From Polytrichum commune (lineage: Eukaryota; Streptophyta; Polytrichopsida; Polytrichales; Polytrichaceae), in the NCBI GenBank assembly GCA_950295325.1, contig OX485803.1, forward strand, positions 67,161,554-67,225,553: a stretch of DNA of 64,000 nt, given 5' to 3'. Numbering within the stretch: position 1 is the first letter of the stretch; each line of letters begins with the position of its first letter. The notes under the pieces are model-generated. The model was not told the origin of the DNA, ran no database searches, and saw nothing but the letters and a program-made list of their open reading frames with translations. The translations under genes and the position numbers were made by a program. This document shows positions 55,603 to 64,000 of the stretch, in pieces.

Positions 55603-56225
55603 TTTTTTTCCCTAGTGTGTACATTTAAAAAGGGTATTAAGAATCTTAATGTACAAAAAGGGGGGCAAAGGTTTACATGAAAATTTGACAAGAAATGTGT
55701 TTGTTTCATCCAATTCATGTTTTCATCCCATTGTTGTCATATGCTAATAATCCTCAGTGACTACCATGACCATTTTGGTTAGGATTTGCGTTTGGGTTCT
55801 AGGTCTTTACAAATTGGAGATTCTTGGACATCATAGGCTCCCTTGAGATTTGCTTTGTGGATTGTAGCTAAGTTATTGTGCTTCATTCTTTGTTTGTTTG
55901 GTGCAATTGTTGAGTTACATGTTATGGATAAAAAAATGTTCAATGAGTTTCTCATTAGCAAGTGAAAGTGGATTTTATATGTAATAAGGGCCTATTTAAG
56001 TCATGATTTATATTTTGTATATGCAATGAAGGCATTTATCACATTCGATTGAAAACTTAGTATAAATACTTGAATTCATTTTCTAGGTTGCTGTTAATAC
56101 GTATAAATTTGTTTTTCTTTCATAAAGTTCCCATATATAGGGTGTTGAATCTCATGTATAGGGTGCACATCATTAGGTATTGTATATTGGGTATGCAATA
56201 TCCCGTGTTATTGGCCTCTAACTAG
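55511..56225. repeat. Insertion within gypsy pol, with LTR-like sequence and a (GT)n run
   Basis: (GT)n at 55572-55599; a purine-rich AAAAAGGGGGGCAAAGG at about 55654-55670; 55915-56140 resembles the fragment at 43200-43445, including AGTATAAATACTTGAA. The pol reading resumes right after it, so it interrupts pol. Confidence 0.55.
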
Positions 56226-56705
56226 AACTTATGTTTTGCTTCGACGCTGATGCCTCCAACCTTACTATAGACATTATGCTTGCTCAAAATCCATCCTGAA
56301 AATTGAACCAACCTATCTCCTACACCAGTAGAACTTGTTACAACCAAGGACGATTACTCATTATGCGGTGCAAAAGGGAAGCACTTTCACTGGCATATGC
56401 TATTAAAAAATAAAACCATCGTTGTTTACTAGATAAGTACTTTCAATTCATAGTGGACCATCACACCTTAGTCCACCTACTATACCCCAGTATAACCAGT
56501 TGTATTTTATGTTGGACCATGTTATTAATGGAGTTTGCATTTGAAGTTGCGTTTAAATTTGCAAAAATGCATTACGTGCCTGATTTATCATCACGTGTTA
56601 TTAAGGTTGCTAAACATGCCATCTCTATAGCCACTTTGGACGGCCATGTAAAACTCCAACACATCTCGTCCATCCCATTGCACCCTTCTTACAATGGGGT
56701 GTGAA
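56226..56705 (+). pseudogene. Gypsy RNase H, broken
   Basis: CFDADASNLTIDIMLAQNPS (about 56239-56296) fits the CDASxxGxGAVLxQ block; then REALSLAYAIKK (about 56375), FQFIVDHHTLVHLLYP (about 56440-56487), and LLMEFAFEVAFK ... MHYVPDLSSRV (about 56525-56603). Stops interrupt it at least twice. Confidence 0.88.
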
Positions 56706-57475
56706 TTTTGTTGGACCCATTAAACCAACTACAAGATATGCACAAAATTGATACATACTCATTCTTACGTACTTTGGTAGCAAATGGGTGGAGGCTAAGG
56801 TCCTTTGTACCAATGATGTTGCAATCGTGGCCATATTCATATACAACGCCATAATTATGAGGCTTGGATGCCCACCCAAATTTACATCCGACAAAGGCAC
56901 ACATTTTGTCTATCAACTCATGGTTACATTTGTTTATCAAGCATCAAACCTCTAACATGTATACCGTATAAGGTAACCATAGTTGAAAAATAATACATAC
57001 TTGTCAACATACTAGCAAATTTTGTGAATGAAAACCAATTTGATTGGGATGAGTGCCTACCCACTTCTCTACGAGAATATCGAGTGGCCCATAAAATTAC
57101 CATGAGATATTCCTCTTTTGAGTTAGTTATGGTACACAACCACTCTTATCATCTCAATACATTGTACCCACATTCACAACATCGACCCTTTGTGATTACT
57201 CCCATAAACATATGCTCGTGTCACAAATAAAAGATCTCATCCGACTTAATGAATGAAGGGATACATTTTAAGAAATAACCGTCACATCACAAACGAATGC
57301 ATCAAATATTCTCAAGGAAAAACACCCATCAAGGTGTTTGGGAAAGGCGACACGGTTTTATGATGTCCCCCAAGTCCAAAGTTAAAACACCAAAAATTTG
57401 CTACATCATGGAAGGGCCCTTATGAAGTTTAGCTTACATTACCTAACAACACAACATTGTTAGTTCGACAATAAT
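56690..57475 (+). pseudogene. Gypsy integrase, broken
   Basis: FVGPIKPTTRYAQN (about 56707), YILILTYFGSKWVEAK (about 56752), LGCPPKFTSDKGTHF (about 56865), later NQFDWDECLPTSLREYRVAH (about 57030), SSFELVM, then GKGDTVLMSP-like sequence and WKGPYEV (about 57410). Core acidic residues D (in TSDKG) and the WxExLP-like block are visible. Stops at several places. Confidence 0.88.
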
Positions 57476-57480
57476 TGTTT

Positions 57481-60400
57481 AACTCAACGGGGGTCATTGT
57501 CAATAATAAAAACCTACCATACCATTGGCGCCATTATTCCCCCCATCACTCCTCCACATTACTAGTTACCCAAAATCTCTCGATTAACGTTAAGGACGTT
57601 GGATGCCATGGGATTGAGGTAGGTATTATCAATACACCTAACTTCATTACCATCCCTATTCATTACGTTGACAAACCTCCACTACTACACCATCGTACGG
57701 AATGATGAATTGCGAACCTTCCAAGGCTCCCATCTTTTTGGCCTATACCTAAACGAAACGAGACGTTTAACGTCTCCGTGATGAATCTCCTCGCTCCAAC
57801 GTTTGTGTGCATTTTCCCATTCACCACACTTATACTCTCCATTGCCAACACGATGAGGCCCTCGACCATCACTCAACCTTGACATTCCCCTCCAACTCAC
57901 AACATTGTAATGAATCTATCACCATATACATATGCTTGCATGTGGAAGGCTTTGAACAATTGGGGATGTGTAAAACACATTGGATTAAAATCAATATACC
58001 TAGACATTGGTAACGACGTCAATGCTAATTTTGCATTGATTACTTACACACGATCAATGCCGGCGATGACAACACTACGTTTTCAAGCCATGGTGCAAGG
58101 GATTTTCATGGTTTGGATATGGGATTATGTCCAAAGCCCACTATGACCAGCCAATGGATTCAAGATTTCTTTTTGCACCACGCAGTATGTTCCAGTACAT
58201 GACTTGGCAACAATAGTTAATGTTACACAAGTGATCACCGCCATCAACTTTCCTATGAAAGCAATCTTAGCCATGGGAGGAGTTGAATGGGGAACTCTGA
58301 TAGCGGGGATCATCAACAATACATGGTGTCAATACAATGCAACTTTAGTATTTACTTGAACTTTGTAATGCATCTTGAACATGGACACATGTGCCATGAT
58401 CATTGGGTTGTGTGAATGACTTTGTAAATGACGTCCAAGCATTCCCAAGAGGGCAACGGTTGCACCCCACGAAAACGTATGGCAACCACAATGTGGCAAT
58501 TCTTAAAAAAAAAAACAAAAAAAAACGTATATGCTCTTGTGGTAATAAAGATTCTAAATAGTATGTAATGTCAATAAATTAGCATGGGCGAACCTAATTA
58601 CACGTATCAATGTGGATATAGTAGAGAATTGAAGGAACATAATGTTGTTCTAAAGAGGGAAGGAAAATGTCTTTATATTAATAATGGCCTCACTGCACAT
58701 ACATTTGATTAATGGGCCCACACTATCTATTATTGACCACATAAATGATCTTGCGATCACTAGGCAACAACCATAGAAGGTGGCAAAGGAGACTTGCTGC
58801 CATATGACAAAAAACCATACAAGTCTCTTTTAACAATGCATACCAATTTTAATGCCACACCAAAGTTGATTTAAAGCCCATATACAGTGTGACTAATTAG
58901 GTTGCATTAATAAGCAAATCATAGGAACTCCTAATCGGGAATAGAAAAGCCACTCATATCCCACGTTAATGTATAAGAGCATGTTTACATTACCGACTAG
59001 TAACCATGACCTCCACTTTCTAGAATCTCTCTTTGGTTGAGTGATGGTGCAACTTCATTTTACACGAGGACGCCAAAAATCAAAGTTATCATGGGTCTAC
59101 ATGATAGAAAATGAATGTGAAAGTGACATGAAAATAAGACAGAATCTTATGTGTCTATAGATAGACAATGCTTGGTGGTTACCCAAATTTAATGGGGAGA
59201 GAACCCAACTGAGTGGTCTCAACAGAATGTAAGATGACTATGTTATAAAATAGTAAACTATTTGGTGAATCTAATTTTAGTCATTTAAAGAAGAAAAACC
59301 ATCATAAAAAATACTAAGTTTGCTTTACATTGTGTCCAATGACAAAGACATTTAAAAGGTGTATAAATTCTCTAGATCATGGTCTTCAGGCCACCGACCA
59401 TGAGAAATCCTACATCATTTTTTCTCATGGCCCTTGATTATGTGTGTAAAACAACCCTAAGTAAGGTTTTGATACCTCTTTGCGACAACTTTAAGTTCGT
59501 AAGGAATTTGATCATATTGTTGATTATGGAGGTCAATAAATGAAACCCAAGAGTCCTCGATTATGGAGGGTCTCAGGTTCTGAGTGATAATCATCCACTA
59601 ACCTCCATTAAAATGATCAACTAAACACAAGATTTAGAGAAAGAAAGAAAGGACAACTATAATGTTGCAACCAATCTTGATATATAGTGTTGTTTCACTT
59701 GGAGTGAGCATAGTACTATACGTAATCTTGGAACATGTTTAAGTTTCAAGGAACTCAAAGATTATCACCCCTTTTCAAATTGAGCAATTTTGAACGAGTG
59801 CAAGCAAAGCCCTAGGACATGGTTGGTCATGTTCATCCACGAAGCAATAGTTGTTTCTTTTCCAGTTGCTTATATTTTGTATGCATGAGAGAATTTAAGA
59901 GTTCATGATTGTCATATATATACATGAAATTAGTGTGTAAAGTATGATTTGTATGTATAGTTTTCTTTTTTTATAATAAAGTTTTTGTATGTAGAGTGTT
60001 CCAAATTGGGTCCCGTACACACGTGGCTACGACCCTCAAAGAAGAGTGGAACCCCTCCCCACCTATTTATACCCCAACATCTTTGACCACATACAACTTG
60101 TTTCAATATTTTGTGTGGAGTCTTGTGTATTGTTTATTGTTTTTGCCATATGATCAACAAGTTGAAGTGTTCGTATAGATTGAATGCATGAAATGAACAG
60201 AGAACCTACTGTCGTTTGAGTAAATATTACCAATTTCACATTTGTTCATGTTAGTGATTGGTGTACAATGTGTGGGGATACCGTGAAGGATATAGGGGAC
60301 TGGGGGCCACAAGATGTCCCTTCAAACCCAATGTACGTTGTGCGCATATGGGCGTGTCATAAAAGTACCATGGATATAAATGATGTGCTAGCCAAATCCT

Positions 60401-62224
60401 TTCAAGTAACATATAGGATGCATACTACTTAACTCAAAGCACAACTTACGTGTGTTCACGGGAGCGTGTGGTCTCACTTGCTCTTGTCCTCACTCTCGCA
60501 TGACCCACCTTTCAAACAATGAATTGAAGAGGAATGGAGCGAAGGAGGACTTCTTTGCCCAACTCCAAACCATTACACATAGTTTCTAGCTATCTACAAT
60601 TACTTTCCAATGTTAAATTATACTTAATGCAAGTTTCTACAACTCTTTCACAAAACCTTGTGGTAAATCAATAATAAATTGGAATGATGAATGGTGAATG
60701 GAAATGAAATTGTTTTGAATAAGAAATTCGTGATTGTCAATGTCATGTAATATCTTTCTTGAAGAGATTTTGGATGAAAATCCATAAGGAGAGATCTTTT
60801 CACATTGAAGAATGTGCTGAAACTTTTAGTTGCAAGCAACAAACAACTTTTATCAGTTGAATGCAACGTTGCTTTGAATAAGGAGGTTTCAATATTCAAA
60901 TGTCATCTCTCCTTAAACAAAAGTTGCAAGTGAAATTTGATAAATAGGAACCCTAATGGAGTTAGACCTTGAGTTGGACATTATAATGTCCTACCACGAA
61001 ATTAAAGTGCATGAGTTTATTCATAATTCACGAGAAATGCATAGTATACCACATTTTTATGAGACTCAACACATGACTTTGATCATCATTGTATATCTCA
61101 CATATTGTCCAGGTGGTGCATGTAGTCTTATGCACCATAGCACATATGTTCAACTAAGGGGCTAAAAGTATATCCCTTACATGGATATATATGAGGGAAT
61201 GAGTGTTTTTTCAAGGGTTTTAATCGATTTTGCGCATGTGGGAGGGCATTGTTGTCATGCAAGATCCCTCCTAGAAGTTGATTGAGGGGTTGCATGGTTT
61301 TTATTGGCTTCAAAGATCCTTAAGACTTTGACCGACCATAGCAAGCCCATTTCTTCACCAAATCACACGTGGAATGTATAGTTGAAAATCTCTTACAAAC
61401 ATGTTGATGGTTAACTAATTTAATGAATGTTCACAAAGTCCAATGTTTGTTGCATGATGAAGAGATTTGAGAATAAGGCACTGGAATAGGCGAGAATGAA
61501 TGACATGAATTTGTGAGAAACAAGAGTGAGATACTCCTCCCAAGGTGTCAGATCCCCTTTTAATAGGTTTAAACGGATATGCTAAAACACTAAACTTAAA
61601 GATCTAGAAACTCTAGTCAATTTTATTTATATATATCTAAATACAATTTTGACGTCTTTAGATTTGAATGATCAAGAGTGGTATTATAACAAAGGTGAGT
61701 CTTCAAAACCTTATTATGTATATATACATGAATGAAGAATGAGGTTTGACATGTATATAAGGTTTGTCAATAGTGGCGTAGTCCCTTAGTATTCTACATT
61801 CAAATTTTAATTCCAAAATGGAAATATTTAACGTATGGATTTTCACCACATCAATTTGTTCCACTTGTGTTATGAAGAAAGATGTTGGGTGTAGTATAGT
61901 CAACTTTAAAGTTATGGCATGTAGTAATATTTTGTGATCATAGGGCAAGTATTGACACAAGGAGGACAACTACTTCAAGTTCTAATTCCACTAGCTAAAC
62001 TACTTTTGTCTTTCTTTTTTGAGACAATTGAAACAAGTTTCTTTCAATGAGTGTCAACCGTACAAAGCTACCGGGGAGCTGAAAAAGAAGAGCTTGGTGG
62101 GCTCTCTTCGGTCCAACCCGTGGAACCATAAAGACCTCTTTGCGCAAACATCTTAAGCACATGTGATTAAACCAACCTCATGCGTTTTCATGTTCCGGCG
62201 CGTAGTTCTAGTATAATCCAAGTG
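57481..62224. other. 4.7 kb without a recognisable gene
   Basis: ORFs of 60-88 codons on both strands (for example 57807, 57910, 60648-, 61703-) have no domain. 57720-58320 has somewhat more open frame density and might hold unread 3' parts of the gypsy element. No LTR pair could be matched. Confidence 0.4.
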
Positions 62225-62473
62225 TTACATAAGCTTGTTTCCTCCCCAAATTTTGTCGTATTTTCCAATCACATTGTCGTAGATGACAACTTTCTCCACC
62301 TCTCTATGGGTATTGTCCCATGCAATTCTAGCATACTCAATAATGCTTTGCCAAATCATCTTTTTTATTTTTTTATTTCTAATTTCTAATTTTGATATCC
62401 CACCTATTCTTATTGAAGGAGAGATCATTCGGTTCACACAAATAGTCCAAAGAGTGTTCCCTCTCAATAGCAT
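62225..62473 (-). pseudogene. Unidentified coding-like fragment (possible LINE tail)
   Basis: 82 codons: TLWTICVNRM (residues 8-17), then KKMIWQSIIEYARIAWDNTH (about residues 37-56). The tryptophan-rich, helical look is like the C-terminal tail of some LINE polyproteins, but no diagnostic motif is present. I do not recognise it with confidence. Confidence 0.3.
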
Positions 62474-62544
62474 CCATTAGAAACTACAATATGCTAAACT
62501 ACTATATGTCATTTCATTGGCATTGCAAGCTCAAAATAAGCATA

Positions 62545-62785
62545 TTACATTGTTTATGGCATTTAGTGTCACTTCTTATTTGGAACTACACTGTGCTATA
62601 ACTTCTTACTATAGATTTTATTTTATTTTGCAACAGTGGTTAACTAGGTTGTATGGATCTTATACAATGTAAATGACTTTTACTTGGTAAAAAAATACAA
62701 TTGTAGCAAAACACTATAGCATTGCATAACTCCAAGTAGTGAGCGACATTGATTACCATAAATGGTGTAGCAATAAAGGGTCGTT
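62545..62785. mobile_element. Fold-back MITE family H, copy 4
   Basis: ATTGTTTATGGCATTTAGTG, TCACTTCTTATTTGGAACTA at the left; GCATAACTCCAAGTAGTGAG, TACCATAAATGGTGTAGC at the right, inverted relative to each other as in copy 3. Confidence 0.65.
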
Positions 62786-63029
62786 GTATTTAGGCACACC
62801 TCACATAAATTCCATCAACATGGTAGCATGGAACTTGTTACAACACTTTAGTGCTAGAATGCTAATTTTTTGAGGTGATACATGAGAATTTGTAGAGGTT
62901 ATGAACAATTATAAGCATGGCACGGGGCCCTTTGATGTGTGTTGAACATCTTATCAACTACGTTGTCAAGCGTGCAAGTTCTTCTTCACCAAGTCATTGC
63001 CAACCGTCAAAGACCAAGTGCAAGTGTTG

Positions 63030-63400
63030 ATACGGTAGACAACCCTTATTCGGTTACTTTTCTTATTAGGACATCTAGATTTTGATTGCTTTGTGATTTG
63101 GTGTGACTCCAAGAACGGATTAAAAAAGACGTGTGGCTCAAAGAGATTAGGTCGTGTGTTCAAAATGTGTTAGCCATTCTAAACTCAACAGTCAACATGA
63201 TCGAGGGAGGCTTATATGACCATTCAATGAGCGTGGGAATCTTCAGTTTCATAATGAAAAAGATAATCATATGAGCTCCAAATGTTAAAGGAAAGTGGAT
63301 ACAGCCTCAATGTGCATTTGCTTAACCATCTTGTCCTAATTAAGTATATGTTTCAAACCCTGGGAGGAGTTAGACTTGTTGGAAAAAATCAACCATTTAA
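63030..63400 (-). repeat. Dispersed repeat G, minus copy
   Basis: GATTTGGTGTGACTCCAAG, AAAGAGATTAGGTCGTGTG, AGCTCCAAATGTTAAAGG, GTATATGTTTCAAACCCTGG followed by GAGGAGTTAGACTTG. Confidence 0.7.
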
Positions 63401-63564
63401 GACCCGTCACCTTAAGTGCCTCCGAGCACGGGCATGTAAGTTACAACCAATTCCAATCACTTATGAAGCCTGTGCCACATTGCCATAAATGCGAATTCAA
63501 GTGTCACATTTTGTACTTGGGAGCTTCAAATATTATCTTACAGGTGAAGGTATGATAACCTCCA

Positions 63565-63795
63565 CCCCAGTGATTGGGGAGATTTTTGGGCATGATCGGT
63601 TGAGATCCTAGTGTTTGCAAGTCCAACTGGTTACATGTTGACATCCTTCGGTTTTCCTTTATTGAATTGGGGTATATTTTATAGATTCTTCTAAAATGAT
63701 TGGTAATTTTCCTGCAGTCTTGAACTTCAACCAGTTTTTTCTCAAACTCAACCGGTTCATCTGTAACTAACTGCCAGTTCTCCCCGATCATAGCT
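63565..63795 (-). repeat. Repeat E, complete single copy
   Basis: From GATTGGGGAGATTTTTGGGC to GCCAGTTCTCCCCGATCAT. It equals one arm of the palindrome at 16501-16949: CCAACTGGTTACATGTTGAC, TTCTAAAATGATTGGTAATT, CTCAAACTCAACCGGTTCAT. The 101-codon minus ORF (63504-63809) is read through it. Confidence 0.85.
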
Positions 63796-63861
63796 CCACC
63801 CTTGTGCAAGCTTGTAGCGATTGGGGAGAGATTGTGGGCGATTTACTTTCTTACATGGCAT

Positions 63862-64000
63862 GGTCCGAGATAACCCTAAACTACTGGATGATAGTGGAAA
63901 GGTATCCAATTTTGGATGAAATGGTTGGCGGTTCGGTTCCCAATTATGAAATATTCTCTCTACTTGACAGAAGAAGAAGAAGAAAAACCTACTTAGGTAG
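63862..64000 (+). mobile_element. SINE-2, copy 3 (cut by window end)
   Basis: GGTCCGAGATAACCCTAAAC, TGATAGTGGAAAGGTATCC, GGTTGGCGGTTCGGTTCCC, CTCTCTACTTGACAGAAG; the body beyond 64000 is not available. Confidence 0.75.

Larger units (their letters stand above)
54540..57480 (+). mobile_element. Degenerate Ty3/gypsy retrotransposon (RT, RNase H, integrase)
   Basis: The domain order RT - RNase H - integrase - C-terminal GPYEV-like motif is Ty3/gypsy. Many stops and frameshifts; gag, protease and flanking LTRs were not identified. A roughly 715-bp segment (55511-56225) separates RT from RNase H. The left edge is close to MITE A copy 5. Confidence 0.9.

Noticed and set aside
63504..63809. 101-codon minus ORF
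   Set aside because: It is read through the E repeat; equivalent sequence at 16.5 kb is not open.

Overview
This window reads as nuclear DNA of a land plant with a large, repeat-rich genome. The evidence is a two-exon gene with GT-AG splicing, Ty1/copia and Ty3/gypsy remnants of plant type, tRNA-derived SINEs, several families of small inverted-repeat (MITE-like) elements, and a nuclear copy of plant mitochondrial tRNA genes. The species cannot be named from sequence alone. The background is AT-rich, with GC islands at the first exon of the one gene (about 1980-2340), at a GC-rich MITE (39038-39468) and inside a hAT element (49300-49620).

There is one convincing protein-coding gene: a class I SAM-dependent methyltransferase at 1981-3990 (+), exons 1981-2340 and 3511-3990, 279 aa. 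Its intron is built from three diverged extra copies of the segment that straddles the exon 1/intron boundary. Two of those copies keep both the reading frame and the GT splice donor.

The rest is transposon debris. 0-1.7 kb: a repeat 'E' copy split by an element with a 9-bp target duplication. 4.7-5.7 kb: MITE family C. 8.6-9.2 kb: copia RNase H remnant (-). 9.3-10.1 kb: MITE L and a 157-bp tandem repeat. 10.5-11.4 kb: MITE A carrying a SINE. 12.1-12.75 kb: MITE D. 15.5-16.05 and 18.87-19.36 kb: two more MITE A copies. 16.5-16.95 kb: a 450-bp palindrome. 19.7-25.2 kb: three MITE B copies, a LINE C-terminal remnant (21.7-22.9 kb) and a mitochondrial insertion with trnR(UCU), trnY(GUA) and a group II intron domain V (23.4-24.05 kb). 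25-38 kb: dispersed repeats G, H, I and J with no gene. 39-43 kb: a GC-rich MITE, a 686-bp element with long perfect inverted ends, MITE A and MITE L. 44-47 kb: two copies of a second SINE. 49.0-50.3 kb: a nested set with a hAT element at its core. 50.4-51.3 kb: a MITE hosting the second copy of SINE-1. 52.0-52.25 kb: another LINE remnant. 53-54.5 kb: MITEs C and A. 54.5-57.5 kb: a broken gypsy pol. 57.5-64 kb: mostly featureless, ending in a G copy, an E copy and a third copy of SINE-2 cut by the window edge.

Apart from the methyltransferase no pathway or operon-like cooperation is visible. The interest lies in the duplicated splice junction, the nested elements, and MITE families that share GGGCC...TTnACAC-type ends and 3-bp (mostly TAA) target duplications. 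Repeat families were recognised by eye, so percent identities and exact ends are approximate unless target duplications are given.
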